Positions 10,937-29,600 of a stretch of DNA of 64,000 nt are shown in pieces (position 1 is the first letter of the stretch; each line of letters starts with the position of its first letter). A program made the translations under genes and the position numbers. The notes beneath the pieces are model-generated. The model saw only the letters and a program-made list of their open reading frames with translations, was not told the DNA's origin and did not search any database. Source of the DNA: Mugil cephalus (taxonomy: Eukaryota > Chordata > Actinopteri > Mugiliformes > Mugilidae); the NCBI RefSeq assembly GCF_022458985.1, contig NC_061777.1, positions 18,441,668-18,505,667 on the forward strand, written 5' to 3'.

Positions 10937-13138
10937 TACAGATATAACTATGGGTAAGTATCCAGTCATAAATTAAATAATTTCCAAATTGTCATTAAAA
11001 TAACATTTCCAAACATTCATGGGGTCGCGCTCTACTTTATCCTGTCCATTTCACATTTCCTGTTTCTATTTAATCACCTTCGTTTGACCGAATAATGCAC
11101 AGTACATGCTGCCCTTTTCCTCTGATTTCATTAGTAATCTTAACTGATCACGACTCCAGTCTTTACACACAAGAGCCTTGTCATTTTTCATTCGATTTTA
11201 TTGATCCGTGTAAACTCTCTGCAAAATCTTTACATGCAAAGTTGTTTGCAAACATACATATTTCCAGTGCATGCACTATCTATGTACAGATACAGAGATC
11301 AAAGAAGAAACATTCCACTGAACTGGCAGAATCAAGTAGAAGATAGCTAGAGAGAGAAGCCATTTTATTTTTAAAACGACAAGTGATGATCATCATCTGA
11401 TGATCGCTGCAGCTGAAGTAGCACAAGGTTAGGACTGGTGGTTGTCTGGGTTACAGCCACATGGGGGCAGCGTGGCTTTACAGAGAAAACAAGACACTAG
11501 AAAGATGTGCGGGACAGCTCATTCAAAAAACGAGACTAATCTCAAAGTCTGCTACCGATAGTATTGGACAAGATCTCATGTTGATGTGCTCAGTTGATTA
11601 GCAGTCTGTCCCATGGATGCTAACAGACCAGTTTATTCAGATTACACCATAGTCATCATAGTCATGCAGAACATGGCCTCTTGTATATAAAGTATTAACA
11701 GGAATGTTGTGGGGAAGAAGTGTAAACATTAATGGAGTTACAATAGCGTTCATTTCTTACAAAGTATATATATCTTGAACCACAAGACATTTCATGCATA
11801 GGCTTTTTTGTTTTCGTCTTTGTTTTGACATTGGAATAACTTGCAGACAGCTGTATAAATTGAGGTCATTCCACTTTGTAAGGTGTGCTTTCCTTGGTTT
11901 GCTGTGATTAGTGAACAAACACACACTAAAGCCTTGAATGATTGGGATGGAGCAGAGGGAGGAAAAAGGCCCCGCTTTGTGCAAAGGGTACGTTGGGCTT
12001 AAAGCGGGCCAGGATTGCCCCAGGCACATGACAGTCAGGAGCACAGTGCATGCAGGTAAAGCTGCACATACTTATAACTTATTCCACCTTTGTCTCCTTG
12101 TTCGACAGAGCAGCCAAATTTGTTGGGGAAACCTGTAAGAAACCCGACCGTGTGCGTTCGGTGTAAACACTGCAGTAGAAAACCTCTGAGGTGTCAGAGC
12201 AAACCGCCAGCTGCAGAGGAGTAGAGGTAGCAGGACGAGATTCCTTTTTTTTTTAATTGTTTTTTTTTTATTCCTGCCAAGTCTCAACGCATCTAAGAAA
12301 TTAACCTAAAAATAAACTTTGTGGTTCACTTTTCTGTTTCTCTAAACAAGCACCTAATACGTCCTAGAAACTTAAAAATCACAGTTTGAATAAACATCCA
12401 TAAAAACTCCTGCTAAACTAGGTGTGCTATCATTTTTAAACCACAAATTAACAGCAACTCATCAAAGACTCATCTAGCTCATGGTCTACTGACTTATGAA
12501 TCATCTGCAGTATCAGACGTCTATCCTAACCTGAGCAATGTATCAGTATGTAAACATTTCTTCATGGAAATATACAATATGTTCAGGAGAGCTGAAATAT
12601 TTGAAGGTGCTGCTGCGCGTGTGTGCTGCCTGGCATGCTTATACAGCTCAAGTGCTACGCTACGACATGAGAGACACAATACCCTGACAGTGTGATGAAT
12701 CTCAGGTATGAGTTCAGTCGGGGATCTCATGAGCTTGAACCGTGACCTCAGATTCAACAGCAGATTGCTTCTCTTGTTCTGCGCCAGTGCAACTTTATTT
12801 TTCTTTTAGCGGAGAACGTGCGCCGCACGCTATATAACATCACGACAGGCGTGACGGCCTTTGTGCAGCTGTGGAACGATGTCTCCAATTCATTTAAGCC
12901 ATGGTTTGCGCCAGCGGCGGATTAAGCATCAGCACAGGCAGATAAATTGTTAATAAGAAGACAGGTAAGTAGAGTATGCTAAACCAGGGGGACCAAACGA
13001 CGAGACGTCTGGTGTGATGGCAGCGAACGGATAAATAAAAATGACAAACTGAAGGGGGGGGGGCAAAAGTGCATCAAGAGGTGAATGCGAACCAATCGGG
13101 GAGGGTAGTTTTAAGCTCATGCATGTGGGGGCAAGTGG

Positions 13139-19670
<6,532 letters not shown>

Positions 19671-22600
19671 GCTGCACTGTTGCAGTCTGCAGGTGGACGG
19701 AGACAAAGACAAGACACAAAATCCAGCATGAGGTCGTCAACTCTGTAGTTAGTTCTCTAGTTACGTGTCTCGAGTCCACTCTCTCAGCTTATCCTCCACC
19801 CTGATCTCATGCTTATGCAGCACTGACTTAATCTCCATTTTAGAGTGCTCCGTCATCAAAATGGACAATTCCCACAAAAATGCGAGCCAACACAGCATCA
19901 AAAGACGGCGTAACCTGGAAAATCACCAGATGCACTTGCTTTAAGTGGCCGATGACGACCTCACAGTGGTGACCATCGCAAGCCAAACAACCGCTCGATG
20001 CAACAAAAAAACAAGTAATAATCACTTAATTTCTCTCATTTGCCTACTTGCTTCATAAATTTACATATCAAACCTGAAAGATATAGCAACTTTCATTTGG
20101 AGTGCAACTGCAATTTTTGGTGCCAAATTTACAGACTAATCAGTACCACCTCCACTTGCCAAGACTGTTTTGACAAACTCCTTCCATGGACATATTTAAA
20201 GGGAAACTTTGCAGACACACAATACAGACAGATCTGTAAAATACAAGCCTGCCCTACGCTGACGTGCAGCGATGCTAACAGTTGGCAGAGGTGCTTAGTC
20301 TGCATATAGCAAATGGAACAAAGCTCATAATAAAGCAAGCCATCTTGTACATTACTAGAGTGAAACGATGCCGGAGTGGGTGGTCTAGGTTTTTTTGAAT
20401 TAATGTGTGCCTTCTAAGGGCTGCCGAGATAAGGCTGTGCAAATTGGGGGTGGGCAGTTCATTTAATTAAGTGGCTGTAAGTAAAACCATAAGAACTGCT
20501 TCCACTTTGAGTCTGCACATATCAGAGAAACAGATGGCTCCATGCTGCAGGAGTGGCTCAATTATGCTGTGATGCAGCGACTATGACTAAGAGCCCGTCT
20601 CCAGCACTTGTGATTGGTCGTGGTGTGTTGACTACATGTTTTTGTCTGCGTACGTGCAGTTATAGCTCTCTCTTTTACCGGGGACGCTGGTGGAAATAGC
20701 GCAGGGTTGAGTTGAATGGGGTGGGGCTGCTTTTTGGATTAAAGTGAGATGGACTGTTTGTAGGCAAGAAGAAAGTCGGTGGAGCTGAGGAGCAGTCTTA
20801 CATTAGTCATTAGAATAACCTGAAGGACAAAAAGACAGCTTTTACAAAAGTGTCTATACATGGTGGAGAAAAAAATTAAAGCCAAGCGAGGGACAGTGTA
20901 CAAATGATAAAAAGACGTCAAGAGAAATCACTGAGGCAGGCGCCTATGGGCAAGTCTGCTAAACCTGTGAGTGGATGTCTCAGTGCAACTGCTCCCAGTC
21001 TCTGCCACAGGCCAGCGTATGTCCTGAGGGGAAGTACCAGCATGCAAAGAAGACCAGCGGGCTCCAAACAACTAAAAGCCTCTTGAGCTTCAAATATCAA
21101 GAACTGTGATGGTGCAGGATAAGGAGAGTGCAGCCATCGTATCAGGGAGAGTGGGAGAGCAACAGTAAAGACTGAATAATGATAATGATAAAAGAAAAAA
21201 ATCAAAAAGATTCACTTGTCTTCAGCTTTTCACGGCAGTAAAATCCAGCACCATGGAACCTTGGAGAAGGTGATAGAGAAAGCTAAAGGGAGGGGTGCGC
21301 CACTGTCTCATTCATATTATGCAGCGTAACGTCAGACGTACCTTTTGAGGCGCAAGCTGTCGTCTGTCTTCCTGTGAAATTCACAGGAAAGCAACAATTT
21401 CGCTGTGTTATCATTAGGCGCTCTGGGTGTGGACTTTTCCTCCTTCATTCTGCTGCTGCGTCCAGCCAACAGTAGCACCACAGTCTTCAGGGAGCATTTC
21501 TCTTTTTCCACTATTTCAGCAGCAGTCTGACGATACAGACATTACTCTTTGCTGTATATATTGCATACGCTGAGGCTCTCTAGCAGGGGCCTCCTTCACT
21601 TGCCAGAATGAATTATCCCACTTTTGTCTAACATTATTGTCCCGGGCAGGTGGATGGAGAGAGAGAGAGAGAGGATGGATGGAATCACTGACTCAGACAA
21701 GCCTGAGCTCTTTGCTGAGTGTAGATGTTAAAGCAACACAGGACTGGACTCTTTGCTGAGGCGACAACACAATTAGCATTCAAGCTGTCAGTATAGTATT
21801 GGCTGTAATGATTCGGACGATGGGAGCTGGGTTTCACCTGTTGTAGTCAGAGAGGATTTATATCTCAAAGAGCTTCAAATGTACAAGAATTGATCCGAGG
21901 CCAATTATATTTGTCTGTCTTGCTCAAAATATCACACTGGGCCTTGTTATTCTGCATTTATGACATCACTGTGACGCTCAGAGGTCATCCCTTGTGCTAT
22001 TCAAGCTATAAATGCAATTAATCTGCGTCATCAGTGACTCCGACTTCACTCATCTTGTACATGTTTTCCTTCCAATAAAGATGAGTCAGTCAGGTGGTGG
22101 ATTCCTCTCCGGGGAGCAGCAGACATTCTCCTGCGTTTCTTGTTTATTTAATTTTTCCAAAATGTCACTGAGCCTCCACGGTGATGCTTACAGACGCTAA
22201 GTAATGCCCGGAACCTGTGCAAGCGTCGACAACAACAACCAAGCGTCTAGAAATATACCGGGAGCAGATCATGTGTGAGATGGCAACAGGAAAGACCAGG
22301 GGGAGCGCATCGACTCAAGATAGTCATCTGCTCCATTACCATAAGTCATCCACACAGCAGGACCTCTCTCTAGCTCTATACAGAATTCTACATGGGGGTG
22401 GAGAGCACCAATTTAGAAACCTACATCTCCACCTCAGGGCCTGAGAGAATAGTTGATACAAATCTACATCTGTACATCTTCATTGTTGAATGTATACACA
22501 ACTCCCAGAGCGCACCCTACACACTTCAATCCATTTTTAGAAACATCCATCCATTCTCCTTGGATACTTGAGGAGAAGGTTCAGGGGGAGTCTTGTCAAG

Positions 22601-24132
22601 CACTTACAGAGAATTATGTTATTATATGGCTTTCAATGGTAGGTCTATGACTCATTACTGCAGAACATATGACTGGAAAGGAGCGGATAGCACCTTGCTA
22701 TGGCGACAGCTCAACGTCAAGTAATTGGTTCTCACTGGTGGAAACAAGAGCTGAAGAAAGCTGTGACAACAAGGCACCGAGGCAGTGATTGATTTGCAAC
22801 AGATCTTTATCGATAAAGCCCAAAGAGCTCAAAGGAGGATGGTGATTGCAACTGGGAACGGGTAAAGACAAAAGCAAGGTGTTACTTAGCTACTGCCATG
22901 TTTTATTGAGAAAAAGCACATCATGAGTATGTTCCCCGATCTAAAAACAGTATTCAAGACTCAAAGGACAAAAAAATAGGAGCATACCTTGGTTCCTTTT
23001 GTCCGTACAAAATACATTCAACTGGCAACTGTGCCATTTATCAAATTCTAACACCCTTCTAGGTGTCCTACTTGTAATTGTATTGACTATAATGGCACTG
23101 AAACACTATGCGGTACAACACTTGAATTCCAGGGCAACAATTCCCTTGCTATCTACCAAGAAGGACGTTTATAAAATGGGTTAATGAGAATCGGAAATCA
23201 ATGCAAAGTCCAACAATTGGCTTTTTTTTTTTGTTCCCTTTCAGCAACCTCCTCATATTTTGGTATCTAAAACCTACTTACATATAATGGAGGTCACCTT
23301 GAATGATTGCACGCTGCTGTGGCCAGAACCTAATCATTGACCAACAACCTTCTGACCAATGTAGAGTCTCTGCAGGTTCAGATCAGCAGTTTTTTCCGTT
23401 CTCTAAGGTGCTGATACTAAGTAGATGTCAGGGCTCATATTTGTGTCAACACTGCATATCCACCCCACCAGTGATTTAGTAATTCTATTGAAACCAAATA
23501 CATTTTGTTTAGGTTGACATTTCATTAGCTGTGACAGAAAGTGCTTTCCCCCCCATAAAGACGTCATTACGTGGTATTGCACCTCTTTTTACTACAGTCA
23601 AAATCCTAAAACACACAACACAACGGTGCAAACTGTAAAAAATATCACCACCCTTATAACTTAAATTTTAAAAATGCAAATAAAATAAATTCAGATTTAA
23701 AAGAAGAGGAGGAGGAGCATATTTTATTTCATCTAATTTTTCCTCCTCCACCATCTGGCCTGGCAGTAACTCTGATTGTTTAACATATTTTGAAATAGAA
23801 AGCACTCCTAGGTCCTTGGACAGAAAAGCCTTGGCTGGCCGACAAGTTTTGACTCAAGTCCTGCGGTGATCTGGAATATGCCTGCCTTGTTTTTCTGTCA
23901 GCGCTCTTCTTCAAACAGCTTATTTAGGAGCCAGTCAGAAATGACGTCTATCAGTATAATACATTTTGGTAAGTGTGAAGGGCCTGTTTGACGATCCTTT
24001 TGAATCACATAATTATCCAAAAGTAAAGCGCTTCCATGAGTCATCCTCTAACCTTCAGCGAAGTCTCGAACAAAACACAAACTAGTTGACAATACCTTGA
24101 TTTGCGCGTAGGCAACATGTCATCAAAACGTA

Positions 24133-24165
24133 CAACCAGCTGCTCCCTAGAAGAGCAGCTGGTTG
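24133..24165. repeat. Perfect inverted repeat (13-bp arms, 7-nt loop)
   Basis: CAACCAGCTGCTC is followed by CCTAGAA and the exact reverse complement GAGCAGCTGGTTG. Each arm contains a CAGCTG E-box. The stem is too short for a usual microRNA precursor. Its function is unknown. Confidence 0.8.
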
Positions 24166-25287
24166 GGCTAGAAGAAATTTGAAGTCTGCGTGGACATTTT
24201 CTCCAGACAGCACACAATACTATAAATGCAAGACATATAATATGGATGATTGGTGTATACTGACTGACAGGCTCCGAAGCTGTAATTAAGATTCCGCCTT
24301 TAGCCGTAAAAACTACTAACAAGGCCAAGAATGAGTGAAGATGGAAGGGTCACAGGTGCTGGAGATTGTAGGTTGTGAACAAGGGTGATTATTTTTAAGC
24401 TATTTATAAGTTAGTGGATTCCCTTGAATGGGAGTGAGTTGATCCTGCTCTTTAATCCAGTTTGACCCCATTTATGTTAAGAAAAGCTATTAATACTCTC
24501 TACGCAGTGGATCCGATTACATAATCATCCCTGACATCTGATCTTCTCCACCATCGTTTCAACAGTTCTATGTATCCAGTCGCATTCATTCACATCTCCA
24601 TCATTAGTCACATTTCTTTAAACGTTAATCATTTCCAATTAGTCTCAATGACTTCAGTGATGCGCTGACTGTTCTTAACTGTGCTTAACATGAGTTCATA
24701 TTCTTGGTTTTGAGTGACATGTCTGTCATGATGTTTAGTACACACGTTCAGGATCTTCCTCTGGCTGAACTGTAATAATCTGGAATGTAGTGCTCAATGT
24801 TTAACATGCTGAACTTCAATAGCCAACATCGTTGTTGCACTCCTGAACAACATCTTAAGGCTGAGGAAAAAATTACAAATACATTTTGCACTGGTGGATG
24901 ATAACCAGGCTGTAAGTAGAGCCTCAAGAAGAAATTGGAGCAAGAGACGATAAGTAAAGAGTCATTGAAAACTGCATTTAATATCTAATAGGCTGTTCAT
25001 TAGCCGATGAAAAGTTTCAGATCATAGCCTTAAATGGGCAAAATCTGCAGAGAAATCCGAGCGCTGAGAGGAAAGATTTGACAGCCTATCCGTGATGACA
25101 CAGGCCCTTACTGATACTGACTACAGCCCGATAACCATAAAACAGTCAGGCTTACAGAACAAAAAAACTTCTTCAAAGGCCAAGTCTCCTCCCTTGCCAC
25201 AAACTTGAAGGTTGGGACTTCTCAAGGGAGCAGCAAACCTGAGACACTGAAAGGTGCTGCAGCTCACAATGCCCACCTAACACAGAC

Positions 25288-25463
25288 TTCTTCCAGGAGA
25301 ATAACATCACTCTATGGGACCATCCTGCATGTTCCCCTGATCTAAATCCCACTGAGAACGTTTGGGGATGGATGGCAAGGAAAGTTTACAAAAACAGTCC
25401 CAGACCTTTGTGAAGACATCTTCACCACATGGAACAATGTTCCCACCAGTCTTCTGGAAACAC
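25288..25463 (+). mobile_element. Tc1/mariner transposase fragment (C-terminal part)
   Basis: The plus-strand translation reads FFQENNITLWDHPACSPDL and continues NPTENVWGWMARKVYKN, followed by a stop. After a frame change it resumes as EDIFTTWNNVPTSLLET. This is the third catalytic block of a Tc1-like DDE transposase, with the acidic residue in SPDLNPTEN. The rest of the element is not recognisable nearby. It is a dead remnant. Confidence 0.85.
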
Positions 25464-26664
25464 ATTACATTTTTGAAGTGATCAACAAGAAAACTCTACT
25501 TACAATGTGGTTACGATCCACCAGTGCGATTTTTCCCCCAGTCTGGACTGTACAAAATATGTACAACACATCTCCTCTTCCTTCCATTGGTCAAACTCAG
25601 GCAGAATTCCAGGGATATGGGTATGAGTTTGTAGGCAGAGTCTACACAGTATGCTCCGTAAGTGGAGTTATGCCTAGCTGTGTTATCGTGCTCTACCTAC
25701 AGCAGTTACAAAGAAATGTTGAATCTACCTACTGTACTTACTTATTTTTTCATACTCCCGTGGTCCCACTGGACCATTTCACACTTTTTATGGCAACAGT
25801 CAGTCACAATGATGTCACACCCTGTTTCTATTGCTCCAAATAACTAACATAATGACAGAATGGACACTTATAAGTGCGTCAGCATTATATTAACCAAATG
25901 ACAGAAGCCCTCCTTGAAAAAATCAATTAGACCTGTGTCTTTAGTGCAGCCAGCCACCAGTGGGAGTTCAGTACTTTTGTGGAGCCGTCCTGGCATCCAT
26001 TGTCAGGACAGTCTATCGCCAACATCAACACATTATTAGATACGTGTATGTGAACATGCGCAATCAATAGAACAGGAACAAAATTTTGGTTGCAGAAGAT
26101 GTCTTGTTTCCTCAATTAGGTAAAGGTCCACGTGGAAGGCAAAAGGATTGAGAACGTGCTGTTACAGTAGTTGGCAAGAATGCTACCACATGGCATATGC
26201 CAAGTGAATGTTTAAAAATAAAAGTTAAACTGCCCACTTGAGAAGCAATCTCGTTATAGGCGTTGCCTTTCAATTCAGGTTGCAGGATGTAATAAACGAT
26301 GGCCAATACAGAGAGTCTTAAAGTCAAGGCATAAAGTAATAGCTGCTTAGTACCAGACTTAGTTCGTCATATCGTTGTGTGCTTATTACCCAGTTGATGT
26401 TTGTATGGAGATCAATGCACTGCATGCACTTTCAATTAAAAATAAGCAATGAATCTGAAGTTTTTAAGTTGTGTTATATATATACAGATACCACCAGTGA
26501 AATTTAACGTGTATTCAGATTTGACCAACAAGAGGAAATCATGATAAATAGGTATTACTCACACAAATCTCATCATTTGTTTTTTATTTAACTTAACTTG
26601 AATCAAATGTCTATTGCTCACACACTAGTCACCGGTCGAGTGGGGAGACGGGGTAGGAAGCACC

Positions 26665-26689
26665 AAAAAAAAAAAAAAAAAAAAAAAAA
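26665..26689. repeat. A25 homopolymer
   Basis: An uninterrupted run of about 25 A is seen. It could be a retroposon tail, but the neighbouring DNA shows no clear SINE promoter boxes. Confidence 0.9.
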
Positions 26690-29600
26690 CACGAGGTAGC
26701 CACCCACTCCCAGTTGCATGGCACAAATCCATCCATCCTCCATAGAGGAATGAGAGACGCCAACACAGCAACACACTGAGGCTTGGACCTGGGTATGGTT
26801 ATAAAGCACTGCACCACGAACCTCTCCACTGCAGGAGGAACACATCACTCAGCATTTCTTAATTATTTACAACTCCCACCACCACTGCTTTTCACTCTAG
26901 TCCCCCTCGTTAAGGCATCAGTGTTTTATGTACTGACCTCTATCAGACATCAGAGACCGATCAGTGGATTTGGACAGAAACGAATCACAGAGGGTCAGAC
27001 AGACTGAGAATCTCTGTTTTGGGTGACAGTGTGGATGTTAGTCTTTCGGGTCTGTGGCCGTGTTTTGACTCAGACAATGGTGTTGATGGGGACCATCTGT
27101 GGAGCCATCTGTGAGGACTCCTCACCTCTCATATGCGAGAGTGTTGTACCGTTTCAAACACACGCTACAGCTACATCCTCCAGGCAGGCACGGCTCCAGG
27201 TCCCGCATCGCTGGAGAACAAACAGGAAAGACCATCCAGTGACCAACAAGCTACCGTGCTGTTACTCAGCTAGAACTGTTCGCTCTGTCCAGCAGACCTA
27301 AACGAGGCGTGGACTGCGTTTCTCATTCTTAAATCCACAGAGTGTGCACTGAATAAGCAGTCCATATCCAGTAGATCTCAATCCCTGTACCGTTTCTCAA
27401 ATGTAACTGGAAAAAAAGGTCTGCTGACCCACATTTTCTCAAACATTCTGATGTAATTCAGAGACATCTATCAGCCTCTTATAGAACTACATCAGTAAAT
27501 AGATATCAGACTCCCCGCTATAGCACTCAATTAACTGCACTCCAGCAGGAGCTGTGAGTCGCAAATTCGCTAGACTGATGATGATTCATCCCCATATACC
27601 CCAAAGGTAAAAGGTGTGACTTTGAAAACTGGTGTCTGATGTATTGGGCTGTCATATTTTTTCGGTTTCTTCCCATCTTATCTTGGGGAAACAGTGACTA
27701 CCAGATAGGGCCATTAAATTAGGCAATGCAGTGAAGGTCTTTTGTTAAGACACAATGCATGTGTTGCGTACTGACGAGAAGTAACAACAGATGGTAGTGG
27801 TCTGTTTAGATAACCTACAAAGTCTGTAACATATATATGTATATATACACACACACACATATACATAAAGAGTCCTTATCAGTCCTTCAGTGTGATGATT
27901 CTTTGTCTTTGCTGCTCTTTGCCTTTGAAGATCTGGCCGCAGGATATCTGACTCTCCCTCTGGTTCCACCAGCGAACTAGTAGGTACAATGCCCCAGGGT
28001 GTTTTTAGTACATCTCTGTTGGCAAACCGTTCAGGTCTGGAAGCGCCGCAACACTAAAAATACGCTGGCCCAACTTCTGAGGCAAGAACCTCGTCGGTGA
28101 GCTCGGCCATATGACTCGAAATGCAAAGCATGTTTAATTATTTAGGCACCACTCTGAGCCCCTGGGACGAGAACATTACTATGGCTACAAAATATGCACA
28201 GATGTAATTATAATTAGCTATATATAGTAATATAGGTATAGGAGATTATAAATGGGTAAAAGAAGGACCAAAGGGGTTGCTTATGGATAGGCTGGTGCTT
28301 ATAGATTCAAACACAGTCCAGTTCTGTCTTGGATATTTAACTCCTTGCTGTCTAGGGGGAACTTTGCTTAAAGGCCACATTAATTACCTTTGTCTTTTCC
28401 GATATGCCACACCGTTTAGGCAGATCTAATCACCTGTTTCAGAGAGGCTAGCGAATCGATCCTCATCCACTGCTCTGATGAGAATGGGAAAATGAGGCCA
28501 CTCCCTTCTGCATGGCCACAAATTGCAGGAAAATGCATCTAAAACAAGTGCTCAATGACAAGACACGAAAATATGCAGATATTTTGACTTCAGCGCACGA
28601 TTTAGGCTCTAAGCTCCATGCATGGATTTGTGAAGAGCTCAGAAGAACACGGAGTCATGCACCTTTACCAACTGTGGCCATGGTAACAGCAAGATCAGAA
28701 GACGGGAATCAGTGATTAAATGCTATGTGTGTGGCTGTGCGTGTGTCCACCAGTCTGTGTGTTCGTAGTAGACTATACCTGTGCCAGATTTTAAACCCCA
28801 GGTTATTGCTGCAGCTGAACACAAATGAAAAGGCAGCCTGGTTAGAGAAGAAGACAAGCTGAAGACATGGGATTATGGGTACGGTCGCCTTGTATCTTTC
28901 TGCTTTAAATAATGCATTCAGCGTGCAAAGCACTTACTTCATTCCTCCATCTTTTTCCACCTTTCCCTCAAACACTCATGCTTCCTCCTGCTCCACATCG
29001 CTCATTTTCTCTTGTTTTATGTGACTAGATCTGACTGCCCTCTTTTTCCCCCTGTTTCTCTCTTATTTAACGCCATTCCTTCTTTACACAGAAAACCGAG
29101 ATGGGTTAGCAGAGGGAGAAACGCAGAGAGAGGGCTACCAGCATAGGGGTGTCGTCCAATCACTTCTGTGGTTGCTCATGTGAGAGGAGGCAGCTGCAGA
29201 TATCTCTCAGACCGTTCATTCAGTCCTTTCTCCCATCCCCCATTTAATCCCCCATGCTCAGGTCTGTAGGAGGAGTTGGAGATGGTGGAACTGGGAGACG
29301 GCGTCTTTTTTTCTGCCCTCTTTCCATATCAATACCAGGAGAAAGAAGAAATGAACTGGTTAGGTCCAGTGAGCCTGTCTAGAGCACACGCAGGACCTGA
29401 CCCTCCATGTGTAATAACCCAAATGTCACAACAAGTAGGCAACTGAATCACCTGTCCGGTGGCACTGCTGGAGTTGAGAGCTGCCCTGCCCACATCAGCA
29501 TTTGGAGGCATCACTGATGTTTTTTCTTCCTGCAGGCGCGTCAAGCCCCAGAGTGTGCTCTTTAAAAAAAATAAAAAATCCTGCAGCAACGCCCAGGGAC

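Larger units (their letters stand above)
10033..13138. other. Between pla2g3 start and rph3a stop: pla2g3 upstream region and rph3a 3' UTR
   Basis: Both flanking genes are on the minus strand, so this interval must hold the pla2g3 promoter (just above 10032) and the rph3a 3' UTR (downward from 13138). Minus-strand AATAAA signals occur at 12798-12793, 11369-11364 and 11202-11197, any of which could end rph3a. It also holds an AAAT microsatellite (10265-10291) and a small transposon-like repeat (10458-10936). I see no other coding exon. Confidence 0.6.

Noticed and set aside
22217-22444. 75-codon plus-strand frame in the intergenic region
   Set aside because: Low-complexity composition, no signal or domain, and no splice context. 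It is of a length expected by chance.
26600-26860. SINE-like unit around the A25 tract
   Set aside because: The A-run suggests a retroposon tail, but I could not find tRNA-type A and B boxes or target-site duplications.
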